From Draconibacterium mangrovi (lineage in GTDB: Bacteria; Bacteroidota; Bacteroidia; Bacteroidales; Prolixibacteraceae): a stretch of DNA of 64,000 nucleotides. How positions within the stretch are numbered: the stretch's first letter is position 1; each line of letters begins with the position of its first letter. The translations under genes were made by a program, and so were the position numbers. The notes below the pieces were generated by a model. It worked only from the letters and a program-made list of their open reading frames with translations, was not told the origin of the DNA and did no database searches. Where the stretch lies: NCBI RefSeq assembly GCF_010586825.1, contig NZ_JAAAGB010000003.1:1-64000 (forward strand). Direction: 5' to 3'. This document shows positions 34,901-43,321 of the stretch, in pieces.

Positions 34901-35329
34901 TTCGCTATTCCCGGATTTAACGCCTCAGACGGTGCAATGCCGGAAGCAATGGCGACTGATTTCTGGAGAGAAGACCGCACTGATGCCTTCTACCCCCGCC
35001 CTTACAACATGGCCAACAGTAATACTACACTAAACATGGTAAGACAATCACGCTATTTGCTCGATATGTCGTACCTAAGAATTAAAAACATCACTTTTGG
35101 TTATACATTGCCGGCTCAACTTGTTGAAAAAGCCAGCCTGAGCAGCCTGCGTGTTTATGTATCGCTCGAAAACTTCTTCACTTTCGATAATTTGCGCGAC
35201 CTGCCAATCGATCCGGAAGAAATTGCCGGTTACTCCATGTGGAACAGCAGTAACTACAACTTAAGTCGTACAGGTATTGGAACACCAACCTTTAAAAGTG
35301 CATCAATTGGTCTTCAGTTAAATTTCTAA
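31964..35329 (+). CDS. SusC/RagA-family TonB-dependent outer-membrane transporter
   Basis: A 1121-residue protein with a signal peptide ending VFAQ (~residue 19), a carboxypeptidase-D-like domain (~22-100: ISGVIREESTNEPLPGVSV, DGQYQITV), the SusC signature DEVVVVGYGIQKKTNLTGAV (~104-125), a plug (IPDVGRGLQGLTPGLNV, DAASASIYGAKGAFGVILITTKKG) and a large 22-strand barrel ending SIGLQLNF. It imports oligosaccharides or glycopeptides with the lipoprotein encoded 13 nt downstream. It lies 142 bp after the NagZ fusion gene, on the same strand. Confidence 0.97.
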   Translation: MKKGLLFILFLCMGIMVFAQKRQISGVIREESTNEPLPGVSVLEKGTTNGVVTNIDGQYQITVSANATIKVSFIGMEPQEVVVGDASTYNFSLKPSSEELDEVVVVGYGIQKKTNLTGAVASVNTKELEARPIPDVGRGLQGLTPGLNVVVPSGEVGSDPILKIRGQLASFEGGTAPLILLDNVEIPSIQLVNPDDIASISVLKDAASASIYGAKGAFGVILITTKKGASTESVNISYSANLSFQNISKKIEMGGVEALEYSILAAERVGATATGAFWKVTRDSYERAAQWEEQWGDVVKPNDPMLYGRDWYVDANGYKLGLRTYDPYEYMIEEWTPSQQHNLSVNGKTGKTDFNIGFGYLDQNGMMKTAKEDDFKRYNGSIKVGTEVNSWLKVHGGSIFSKRVKRYPFATASTTADPWLYLYRWSPIYPLTTEEGDPIRSPVSEVAQANTAFQETNYTSMNGGFVITPVDDWNINFDYTYANQEYINKNPGTRYTARNSWSSALPKYDESGSRIYVNNAGEQVASTADGAMEAYELNLLTYTGVGANPDRVYRFSQNKKWSTINLNTTYDLTLDEIHKFNFMAGMNRVAYDVASNWSQKTELIDYNNPQFDLATGTQTAGGSEAWESQLGFFGRINYSLKDKYLLEANLRYDGTSKFPTDLQWRWFPSFSAGWRVSEEEWMKNLQPVLSSLKLRGSWGTIGDQTVNNSLYIPTMSGGYNNWIIGGSKLYDFGTPASVAAAITWQDITTLDLGFDARFIDNKLGVSFDWYQRDTENMIVPQEGLPTTYGTSAPKGNFGSLRTNGFELQLDYNHRFRNGVGLNVVATVADAKTKITKYGSTQVVDSWYVGKTYGEIWGYETDRLYQADDFVYENGELVTVTSSDNRNVYQLADENAPTQGYLQSGNFMFGPGDVKFKDLNGDGVINDGSRLLDDHGDLKKIGNSTPRYEYSFRINTDYKGFDFSVFLQGVGKRDVWGNGFFAIPGFNASDGAMPEAMATDFWREDRTDAFYPRPYNMANSNTTLNMVRQSRYLLDMSYLRIKNITFGYTLPAQLVEKASLSSLRVYVSLENFFTFDNLRDLPIDPEEIAGYSMWNSSNYNLSRTGIGTPTFKSASIGLQLNF

Positions 35330-35342
35330 AATCGACACAATC

Positions 35343-37175
35343 ATGAAAAAATATAGTTTAATATTAATAACACTGGTCTTACTGGCATTTACCAGTTGCG
35401 ATGATTTTCTTGACAGACCGTCGCTTACCGAAATGAATGACGAGACCTACTGGTCGTCGGAAAACAACCTTCGTTTGTTTGCCAACGGTTTTTACGAAAA
35501 TTACTTTGTTGGTTATAACTCATCATGGAGTTCGTCGTACACCCCACTTCGCAGTTACTATTTCTCTGATGATTTTACTTCCCGCGGAAAGCAGGGAGGT
35601 TTTGAAACACAGGCTCCATCGTCAAGAGCGAGTACAAGCTCAACTCCCAGCATGATGACAACTTATGCCGGACCAAGCTGGAACTTTTCGTGGGTAAGAA
35701 AATCGAATCTGTTTTTGGACAGAATTGAAAATATGGATGCCGGAATTCTTACCGAAGAAGCATACAATCACTGGACTGCAGTTGCCCGTTTTTTCAGAGG
35801 TTACGAGTACAGCCGTCTTGTAAGTGTATTTGGCGATGTTCCTTATTATGGAAGCGTTGTTGCAGACACTGAACTGGATGTTTTATACAAAGACCGCGAT
35901 GACCGTACCGAGGTGATGGATAAAGTTTACGAAGACTTTGAATATGTTTTGGCAAACATGAAATTGTCGGATGGCGATGCGCTATATCTTAATCGCTACA
36001 CCGCTGCCGGATTTATTTCGCGCTTTATGTTGTTCGAAGGAACCTGGCAAAAATACCACCTGAATAACACGGAAAAAGCAAGCAAATATTTGCAAATGGC
36101 TGTTGATGCAGCGGCTATCGTAATGGAATCGGGTAAATACTCTTTTACCAGTGATTTCCGCTCGCTTTTCGGATCTCAGGATCTGGCCGGAAATGCCGAA
36201 GTTATTATGTACCGCCACTACGATGCTGCATTGGGTGTAACACATACTGTTGCTTCGTATTCCAATATAACTGAAGGACAAGGTACTGCAGCAAACCTTG
36301 CATTGGCAAAAGCATTTATTTGCACCGATGCAAAACCTTACCTGCTTTCGTCGGTTGAAAATGCCGACAAACTGGATATTCAAAACATGGTTGCCACCCG
36401 CGACCCACGTTTTGAAGCCACTTTCTGGGATACTCCAAAGAAAGAATCAGCCACCTTATTGTATGCCGATAAATTTATCGACAGGGTTGGCCCAACTTAC
36501 TATGGTTCAGGTTATCCTCCAATGTACGGTTCAAACACCAATACCAACGATGCTCCGGTAATGCGTTTGGCAGAGGTTGTTTTAAACTGGATTGAAGCAA
36601 AAGCAGAACTGGCAACTATAGGTGGTGCAGCAGTTACACAGGCCGATATCGATGCTTCTATTAATGCTATTCGCGAACGCCCATTGGATGACGTAGCGAT
36701 TGAAAAAGGTGTTACACAAACAGCGCCTCTATTGCTAAGTGCATTGCCAGATGATCCTGCCCGTGATGCAGATGTTCCTGCACTAATCTGGGAGATCAGA
36801 CGCGAACGCCGTATGGAATTTGTATACGAGCACTCTCGCCTGCTCGACATCAAACGCTGGAATAAAATCGACTACATGAGGGCTTCTGAAAATCCGGATA
36901 TCATGCGTGGTTTATGGATTGATTTCCAGGCAGAATTCCCTGAATGGCTGATTGCTGAAAAAGAAGGCGTTTTAAGAGTAGAAAACGAAAATGGGACAAT
37001 TGTTACCTACGATGGTACAAACGCCGCTGAAATGGTGGGTTATTTTGTTCCTGAAAGTATTGCCGAACGCGACGAATTTACTGATCGTGTATATCTTGCT
37101 CCTGTAGGAAATGCACAAATCAGTGAATACACTGACAAAGGCTACACATTAAGTCAAACACCAGGATGGAACTAG
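35343..37175 (+). CDS. SusD/RagB-family outer-membrane lipoprotein
   Basis: A 610-residue lipoprotein (lipobox FTSC, Cys19) that forms the lid of the SusC channel and binds the incoming glycan. The N-terminal DDFLDRPSLTEMNDETYW is typical, TPR-like helices follow, and the C-terminal RagB domain includes WEIRRERRMEFVYEHSRLLDIKRW (residues ~478-502). It is co-transcribed with SusC and followed by a strong terminator. Confidence 0.96.
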   Translation: MKKYSLILITLVLLAFTSCDDFLDRPSLTEMNDETYWSSENNLRLFANGFYENYFVGYNSSWSSSYTPLRSYYFSDDFTSRGKQGGFETQAPSSRASTSSTPSMMTTYAGPSWNFSWVRKSNLFLDRIENMDAGILTEEAYNHWTAVARFFRGYEYSRLVSVFGDVPYYGSVVADTELDVLYKDRDDRTEVMDKVYEDFEYVLANMKLSDGDALYLNRYTAAGFISRFMLFEGTWQKYHLNNTEKASKYLQMAVDAAAIVMESGKYSFTSDFRSLFGSQDLAGNAEVIMYRHYDAALGVTHTVASYSNITEGQGTAANLALAKAFICTDAKPYLLSSVENADKLDIQNMVATRDPRFEATFWDTPKKESATLLYADKFIDRVGPTYYGSGYPPMYGSNTNTNDAPVMRLAEVVLNWIEAKAELATIGGAAVTQADIDASINAIRERPLDDVAIEKGVTQTAPLLLSALPDDPARDADVPALIWEIRRERRMEFVYEHSRLLDIKRWNKIDYMRASENPDIMRGLWIDFQAEFPEWLIAEKEGVLRVENENGTIVTYDGTNAAEMVGYFVPESIAERDEFTDRVYLAPVGNAQISEYTDKGYTLSQTPGWN

Positions 37176-37200
37176 AAATATAAGCCTGGAATTAATACAC

Positions 37201-37237
37201 AAAGAGGCTGCTTTATCTTATAGCAGCCTCTTTTTTT
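37201..37237 (+). terminator. Rho-independent terminator after susD
   Basis: AAAGAGGCTGCT (37201-37212) pairs with AGCAGCCTCTTT (37222-37233), 9-nt loop, followed by T to 37237. The namZ start is only 20 bp downstream, so namZ is reached by read-through or a promoter of its own. Confidence 0.9.
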
Positions 37238-37257
37238 AATCAATAAAATTATCAGAA

Positions 37258-38442
37258 ATGAAACAGCATGTAATATCAGGTATAATTCTTCTGGCGTACA
37301 TTCTTTTTACCGGATGCGGAACTACAACTCAAACTTCGCCACAAGAAGTAGTTGTTGGTGCCGAGCTCACAGATTCGTATCTACCGCTGCTCGAGAACAA
37401 AAACGTTGGCTTGGTTGTCAATCAAACCTCTGTTATTGACTCTGTCCATCTTATCGATTATCTATTTAACAAGGGGGTTGCCATAAAAGGTATTTATGCG
37501 CCTGAGCACGGCTACAAAGGCAATGTTGAACGCGGAGAGCATGTTGATGGAACAACTGATCCTGAAACAGGAATTCCGGTGTACTCGTTGTATGGCAAGT
37601 ACCGCAAACCAACGCCGGAAATGCTCGAAGGTATCGACGTAATGATCTTTGATATGCAAGATGTTGGTGTTCGGTTCTTTACTTATATCAATACAATGAC
37701 CAGGGTAATGGAAGCGTCGGCCGAAAATGGTATAAAAGTTATCGTTCTCGATCGTCCGAATCCACTTGGATATTATGTTGATGGACCGGTGTTAAAGCCG
37801 GGGTTTGAAAGCGGAATAGGCTTATACCCAATTCCGGTTATCCACGGAATGACGGTTGGCGAATATGCTAAAATGGTGAACAGCGAAGGCTGGCTAAAAG
37901 ACGGTATTCAATGTGATTTGGAAGTGGTTAAAATGGAAAATTACACCCACGAAACCAAATACCAGCTTCCGGTACTTCCCTCGCCTAACCTGGCCGATAT
38001 GAAATCGGTTTACCTGTACCCTTCCATTTGTTTGTTCGAAGGTGCCGATGTAAACGAAGGCCGGGGAACTGATACTCCTTTTCAGGTATTCGGAGCGCCC
38101 TATTACACACCAAAAGACTTTTCGTACATACCTAAATCGATACCGGTATTAGCATTGCATCCCAAGTTTGAAGGCGAAACCTGTTACGGCTACGATTTGT
38201 CGGAAACTCCAATATCTGAGCTTCAAAACATAAAACAGCTTGAAATAAAATACCTAATCGATTTTTACAATAAATCGGATGACAAAGAGAATTTTTTCAC
38301 GCCGTTTTTTGATAAGCTGGCAGGAACCGACCAGTTACGAAAGCAAATTATTGCAGGACTGAGCGAAGAAGAAATTCGCGAGTCGTGGCAAGCAGATCTC
38401 GACAATTTTAAGGAAATGCGTAAAAAATACTTGTTATATTAA
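37258..38442 (+). CDS. namZ: Exo-beta-N-acetylmuramidase NamZ (GH171, DUF1343), lipoprotein
   Basis: A 394-residue lipoprotein (lipobox FTGC, Cys20). The DUF1343/NamZ core is unmistakable: LLENKNVGLVVNQTSV, IKGIYAPEHGYKGN (~residue 78), MIFDMQDVGVRFFTYINTM (~130), VLDRPNPLGYYVDGP (~163) and EGADVNEGRGTDTPFQVFGAP (~262). In Bacillus subtilis NamZ (YbbC) splits MurNAc from the non-reducing end of peptidoglycan chains and works with NagZ and AmiE. Here it follows a NagZ-AmiE-like fusion and SusCD, so it should act on imported or surface-bound muropeptides. It is 18 nt from the phosphoesterase gene. Confidence 0.92.
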   Translation: MKQHVISGIILLAYILFTGCGTTTQTSPQEVVVGAELTDSYLPLLENKNVGLVVNQTSVIDSVHLIDYLFNKGVAIKGIYAPEHGYKGNVERGEHVDGTTDPETGIPVYSLYGKYRKPTPEMLEGIDVMIFDMQDVGVRFFTYINTMTRVMEASAENGIKVIVLDRPNPLGYYVDGPVLKPGFESGIGLYPIPVIHGMTVGEYAKMVNSEGWLKDGIQCDLEVVKMENYTHETKYQLPVLPSPNLADMKSVYLYPSICLFEGADVNEGRGTDTPFQVFGAPYYTPKDFSYIPKSIPVLALHPKFEGETCYGYDLSETPISELQNIKQLEIKYLIDFYNKSDDKENFFTPFFDKLAGTDQLRKQIIAGLSEEEIRESWQADLDNFKEMRKKYLLY

Positions 38443-38460
38443 ACGACTGAAAACAATTTT

Positions 38461-40305
38461 ATGATGAAGAAAACACTCATACTGGCAAGCTTATTTCTTT
38501 TGTTGGTGCCCTTAGTGCAGGCGCAGCAACTGTGCTTCGCCCATATTACCGACACCCATGTTGGCGGAAGTACGGGAGCAGAAGATCTTATACGAACAGT
38601 GAACGACATTAACAGTCAGGAAGATATCAACTTTGTTATTTTATCAGGCGACGTAACCGAATTTGGTTCCGACGAAGAACTCAACGAAGCAAAATCAATC
38701 CTGTCAAAATTCAATAAACCGTGGTATGTTGTTCCAGGAAATCACGATTCAAAATGGTCGGAAAGCGGCAATAACAGTTTTGTTCGCATTTTCGGCTGCG
38801 AGGAATTTTCGTTCGAAGCCGGTGGTTACCTGTTTATCGGAACGGCCAGCGGGCCAAACATGCGAATGGCACCCGGACTGGTACCTCACGAACAAATCGT
38901 TTATCTCGATTCGGTTTTGCAAAACATGAAAGATCCTGAGCAACCCATTATTTTTGTTAACCACTACCCGCTCGACAATTCACTGTCGAACTGGTACAAA
39001 ATCATCGACCGGCTAAAAACACGCAATATTCAGGCGGATTTACTGGGACACGGACACGCCAACAAATTGTTCGATTTTGAAGGAATTCCGGGTGTAATGA
39101 GCCGATCGAACCTGAGAGCAAAAGACGAAATTGGAGGATACAATATTGTTACTATCAAACAAGATACGATGTTCTACGCCGAACGCACTCCGGGACTCAA
39201 AACACATAAAGTATGGTGCAGGATACCACTGGTAAATCATCAGTTTAGTGAAAAAGAAAACGACTACCCACGCCCCGATTATTCGGGCAACCTGGATTAT
39301 CCTGAAATAAGCACGGTTTGGGAGTTGCAGGATGTTAGCGATATTGGAACAGGATTAGCCAGCGAAAAAGGAATTACCGTATACGGAAATGCTGCCGGCG
39401 CCATTGTTGCATTGGATGAAAACACGGGTGAATACCTTTGGCAATTTCAAACAAACGGGAAAATCTATTCCACACCCGCCATTGCAAAAGACAAAGTGGT
39501 TTGTGCATCAACCGATAACAATATCTACTGTCTTGATTTGAAAACCGGTAAAAAAGAATGGAGTTTCGCTACCGGAAAATCGATTGTGGCCTCACCGGTA
39601 ATTCACAAAAATTCGGTCTACATCGGATCGTCTGAAGGGATATTTCGGGCAATCGATCTAAAATCGGGTAAGCTAAACTGGGCCTTCAACCAAGTGAATA
39701 ATTTTGTGGAAAGCAAACCATTGGTATACCAGGGCAACGTTTATTTTGGCTCGTGGGGAAATACGTTTTATGCCCTCAATGCCAAAACAGGGAAACTGGA
39801 GTGGAAACGCGAAAAATACAGTAACCGTATGTTATCGCCGGCGGCCGTTTGGCCGGTAGCTGCCAACGGTAAAATATTTATTGTAGCACCCGATCGGTAC
39901 ATGACCGCTCTCGATGCCAATACAGGACAAGAAATCTGGCATTCGAAAGAATACTCCTGCCGCGAATCAATCGGCATTTCGAACGACGGTCAACTGGCTT
40001 ACATTAAAAATATGACCGAAGGAAATGTTGATGCTTTTTACACTTCAGCCAACGAACAAAAGCTGGCATGGGAATGCAACGCAGAGCTGGGATATGAAAT
40101 TGCCCCCTCGCCGATTACTGAGGCCGGAAACCTGGTTTTTGTGCCTACAACAGAAGGAATTGTATGCGCCATTAACAAAACAACACATCAGGTAGCCTGG
40201 AAATACAAACTATCTAATGCGCTGGTAAACCACATTCTTCCAATTGATAACCAACGCGTGCTGGTTTCATTACTCGACGGAAAAATTGTGTGCTTGCAAT
40301 ATTGA
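38461..40305 (+). CDS. Secreted calcineurin-type phosphoesterase fused to a PQQ-like beta-propeller
   Basis: A 614-residue protein with a signal peptide ending VQAQ (~residue 22). Metallophosphoesterase motifs: D31-T-H33, G63-D64, G93-N-H-D96, VNHYP (~165) and GHGH (~197), a complete dimetal site. From ~285 the chain consists of PQQ/quinoprotein-like blades (GDLYWQF-type repeats: GEYLWQFQTNG, KKEWSFATGK, KLNWAFNQV, KLEWKREKY, HQVAWKYKL). The propeller may bind a ligand or polymer. Its place after namZ suggests removal of phosphate from a cell-wall-derived or glycan substrate, but the substrate is unknown. Confidence 0.88.
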   Translation: MMKKTLILASLFLLLVPLVQAQQLCFAHITDTHVGGSTGAEDLIRTVNDINSQEDINFVILSGDVTEFGSDEELNEAKSILSKFNKPWYVVPGNHDSKWSESGNNSFVRIFGCEEFSFEAGGYLFIGTASGPNMRMAPGLVPHEQIVYLDSVLQNMKDPEQPIIFVNHYPLDNSLSNWYKIIDRLKTRNIQADLLGHGHANKLFDFEGIPGVMSRSNLRAKDEIGGYNIVTIKQDTMFYAERTPGLKTHKVWCRIPLVNHQFSEKENDYPRPDYSGNLDYPEISTVWELQDVSDIGTGLASEKGITVYGNAAGAIVALDENTGEYLWQFQTNGKIYSTPAIAKDKVVCASTDNNIYCLDLKTGKKEWSFATGKSIVASPVIHKNSVYIGSSEGIFRAIDLKSGKLNWAFNQVNNFVESKPLVYQGNVYFGSWGNTFYALNAKTGKLEWKREKYSNRMLSPAAVWPVAANGKIFIVAPDRYMTALDANTGQEIWHSKEYSCRESIGISNDGQLAYIKNMTEGNVDAFYTSANEQKLAWECNAELGYEIAPSPITEAGNLVFVPTTEGIVCAINKTTHQVAWKYKLSNALVNHILPIDNQRVLVSLLDGKIVCLQY

Positions 40306-40342
40306 TAAGTAAAGGTTTTACAATAAAACTAAAAGAATAAAT

Positions 40343-40378
40343 CGAATAAAAACGGCCGCTCAATGTGGTCGTTTTTTA
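40343..40378 (+). terminator. Terminator closing the utilization locus
   Basis: AAACGGCC pairs with GGTCGTTT (one G-U pair) around 40349-40374, followed by a T run. It lies between the convergent phosphoesterase and AraC-TPR genes. Confidence 0.6.
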
Positions 40379-40447
40379 TTGGGAACTGATTTCAATTGAA
40401 GAACTTGCGGAAAAAGGCAGGAGTTAGACCAAGGTTTTACTAACTTC

Positions 40448-42502
40448 TTATATCAGTCCCTTATCCACCAAAACTTTCTCTATCGTCTCATGATTTTTCC
40501 AAAACCGATCTTTTATCTTTTGAAGTGTTTTTCGGTATTCCGGATTGTTTTCAATGGGTTTCAAAATCGGATCTATATCCTGGAAAACTAAAATCCAGTA
40601 CTGGTAATTATCCTGTGTTGCAAAGATTTTAAGCTGTTCGATCGCCTCCTCGTATTTCCCCTCATATTCATACATTACCGCCATACTCGCACTTTTATAA
40701 ATCGATTCATCGTTATCGCAATAGGTCTTATAATTATCAAGATACTTAGATGCCTGTTCCTGCAAACCCATCTTTTTATATACCCAGGCAATTTTAATAT
40801 CCTCCTGCGGATAAATATTCAGTCCGTATTGGTCGCGGGCATCAACAAACTTCTCGAAATAATAAAAGGCACTGTCATAGTGTTCCTGGTAAAAATAAAC
40901 TTTTGCCACTTCCTGCATAAGATCCAGCCGGGTAGTATCCTTGCGCCACTCCTTAAGCATTAATTTTTTGGTCCGCTCTGCATCGCCGTCTTTAGCGTAC
41001 AAAATATAAGTTTTCACCAGCGGTGCATAATAATTCTCAGGATTGAAATCCAGCGATTTTTCGATATATGTAGCCGCCTCATCAACAAAACCATTCTGAA
41101 TAAGCGCATTACTCAGGTGCAAATAGATGAAACTTTTGCCAATAGAATCGTTCGCTGCAATATCAAGCTGAATACCTTTTAGCGCATACTCGAGGTATTT
41201 CGCGGTGTTCGGAATTACACGGGCATACAAATCGGCCAGCATCTGCACCACCGCCGACGAGTTGGGGTTGTATTCAAGCGCCTTTTCAAGGTGCGGCAGT
41301 GCCAACTGATACTCCTCCATTTGCATATAATAAAGTGCCTTGGCAATAAGGCTTTCAGCGGAACGTGAGTCGTAAAGCAGCGCTTTATCAGCAAAATTGT
41401 TGATTTCCTCAGTGTATTGTTTTTCCTTTTGGTTCACATCGAGAAAGTAATACGAAATAGCCACATTGGCATAAGCCAGCGCAAACTCACCGTCCTCGTC
41501 TATTGCTTTCTCAAACAAAGAAATCGCCTTCTCCAAATTCTCCTGCGTTCGGTTATAATACAAGTTAAGTGCCTGCAAATAATAGTCGTAGGCCTCTAAA
41601 TTTTCTGTCGGTATTTTCTCAATTTGTTTTAGTTCGGCAGGCGTTACAACAGCTTCAATGGCTCCGGCGATTTTTCGCGCCACTTCATTCTGAAGCGCAA
41701 ATACATCGTCCACTTCACGGCTGTATTGTTCGCTCCAAATTGGCCGGTCGGTGGCCGCTTCAATCAACTGAATATTCAGCAAAACCTGGTTCCCAAAACG
41801 TTGGCCACTTCCCTCCACCAGGTAATTCACATTCAATTCTTCTGCAATTTCCGGAATAGCTTTATCGGTATCGCGATACTTTGCTACCGAAGTCCGGCTA
41901 ACAACACGCAAATCGCCAATTTTCTGCAGATTGTTTAATGTCGATTCCATGAGCCCGTTAACAAAGTACAGGTTCAGCGAATCGTTGCTTTCGTTTACAA
42001 AAGGCAGTACTGCAATCGATTTCTCCAATTCAACCGGAGTCTCGTTTTTTTTGCTGAGAAGTAAAACCGATACAACAATTACGACGATAACCATCGCCCC
42101 AATTCCATACCATTTGTATTTTTTGAAACCACTTTCCTGAACATCATCGTTCTCTTCCCGTACAACTCCTTTCCGCACTTCGCCGGGAGAATACCCGTAT
42201 TGTTCGCGAAAGCATTTAATGAAATACGAGGTGTTTCCAAAACCAACCTGGAACGAAATTTCGGCTACCGTTAGTGAGGTATGTTTTAGCAGTTCCAGGC
42301 CTTTTGTTACACGAACCTGACGAATAAACTGACTAGCCGAAAGCTGTGTATGTGTTTTTATTTTTCGAAGCAAACTGGAACGGCTCATATTCATGAGATC
42401 GGCCAGTTCGGAAACGCCAAATTGCTCATTCGCGATATTCTCAAGAATGATCGCTTCTGCTTTTTCGATAAAATCTGCTCCAAAAATTGATGTGTCCGAC
42501 AT
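40448..42502 (-). CDS. Membrane-spanning one-component regulator: AraC domain, TM helix, TolB-like domain, TPR repeats
   Basis: A 684-residue protein. Residues ~10-108 form a cytoplasmic AraC-type HTH (FGVSELADLMNMSRSSLLRKIK, then VAEISFQVGFGNTSYFIKCFREQYGYSP); a single membrane helix lies at ~131-150; residues ~162-290 (IAVLPFVNESND, then VNYLVEGSGQRFGNQVLLNIQLIEA) are the FlgO/TolB-like domain seen in adenylate-cyclase and CadC-like regulators; residues ~300-680 are TPR repeats. It is built like CadC but with AraC output, so an extracytoplasmic signal could be passed directly to DNA. It ends the locus convergently and may be a second regulator. Confidence 0.88.
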   Translation of the reverse strand: MSDTSIFGADFIEKAEAIILENIANEQFGVSELADLMNMSRSSLLRKIKTHTQLSASQFIRQVRVTKGLELLKHTSLTVAEISFQVGFGNTSYFIKCFREQYGYSPGEVRKGVVREENDDVQESGFKKYKWYGIGAMVIVVIVVSVLLLSKKNETPVELEKSIAVLPFVNESNDSLNLYFVNGLMESTLNNLQKIGDLRVVSRTSVAKYRDTDKAIPEIAEELNVNYLVEGSGQRFGNQVLLNIQLIEAATDRPIWSEQYSREVDDVFALQNEVARKIAGAIEAVVTPAELKQIEKIPTENLEAYDYYLQALNLYYNRTQENLEKAISLFEKAIDEDGEFALAYANVAISYYFLDVNQKEKQYTEEINNFADKALLYDSRSAESLIAKALYYMQMEEYQLALPHLEKALEYNPNSSAVVQMLADLYARVIPNTAKYLEYALKGIQLDIAANDSIGKSFIYLHLSNALIQNGFVDEAATYIEKSLDFNPENYYAPLVKTYILYAKDGDAERTKKLMLKEWRKDTTRLDLMQEVAKVYFYQEHYDSAFYYFEKFVDARDQYGLNIYPQEDIKIAWVYKKMGLQEQASKYLDNYKTYCDNDESIYKSASMAVMYEYEGKYEEAIEQLKIFATQDNYQYWILVFQDIDPILKPIENNPEYRKTLQKIKDRFWKNHETIEKVLVDKGLI

Positions 42503-42715
42503 GCTGAATTTAATTGACCCCGAAAGTAGATAAATTTATGAAAATGCAGACGTAAAAAAGCCCGCTTGCTTCAAATGTGGCATTATTGCATCATAGTTTT
42601 CATACCCGATTCAAACTTAACACTTATCGCTGCATATGGTTTAAATCAGGCGTTTGCGATTGGCTCATCTTTGTAAAAACAATTTTCAAAAACAAAAACA
42701 TTAAAATTTAGAATT

Positions 42716-43306
42716 ATGAAAACATTAAAAAGAAATTCAGTAAAAACGGTAGTAAGTTTTTCGTTCATTTTACTTTTAGTATTAACGTCGTGCGCTAATT
42801 CAGGAAGTAATAATACAGGAAACAGCACAAAAGCAAAATCGACAGTTGAGAAGCCCAAAATCGGCATGCAAGAGGCAATAATGTCGAACAACATCGAAGC
42901 CATAAAACAACACATTGAAGCTGGAAGCGATATTAATTTAAAAGACCAGATGAGTGGTTCAACACCATTAATTTCGGCGGTGTCGTTTGGCAGAAAAGAA
43001 ATTACTAGAGCATTGATTGACGCCGGTGCCGATCTGAACCTGAAAAACAACGACGGATCGACTGCCCTGCATTCTGCCGCCTTTTTCTGCCACCTCGAAA
43101 TTGTGCAAATGCTTATTGATGCAAAAGCCGACAAAACCTTAAAAAACAATTACGGCGCAACTGCCCGCGAATCTGTTTTGGCTCCGTTTGCCGATATGAA
43201 ACCCATTTACCAAATGATGCAGCAACAATTAGGGCCACTCGGCATAACCATCGATTTAGAGGAAGTGGAAAAAAACCGCCCTGTAGTTGCCATGATGTTG
43301 CAGTAA
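42716..43306 (+). CDS. Ankyrin-repeat lipoprotein
   Basis: A 196-residue lipoprotein (hydrophobic stretch then LTSC, ~Cys26) with a low-complexity Ser/Asn/Thr linker. Residues ~50-150 hold three ankyrin repeats (GSTPLISAVSFGRKEITRALIDAGADLNLKN, then GSTALHSAAFFCHLEIVQMLIDAKADKTLKN). It probably sits in the outer membrane or periplasm and binds another protein; in other bacteria such proteins pair with catalases or toxins, which are not present here. A 15-nt gap separates it from the acyltransferase gene, so the three genes 42716-45497 likely form an operon. Confidence 0.8.
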   Translation: MKTLKRNSVKTVVSFSFILLLVLTSCANSGSNNTGNSTKAKSTVEKPKIGMQEAIMSNNIEAIKQHIEAGSDINLKDQMSGSTPLISAVSFGRKEITRALIDAGADLNLKNNDGSTALHSAAFFCHLEIVQMLIDAKADKTLKNNYGATARESVLAPFADMKPIYQMMQQQLGPLGITIDLEEVEKNRPVVAMMLQ

Positions 43307-43321
43307 TCAGTTTAAAGTTAA

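Noticed and set aside
42646-43149. Minus-strand 167-codon open frame
   Set aside because: Shadow of the ankyrin lipoprotein gene, which has a clear lipobox and repeats.
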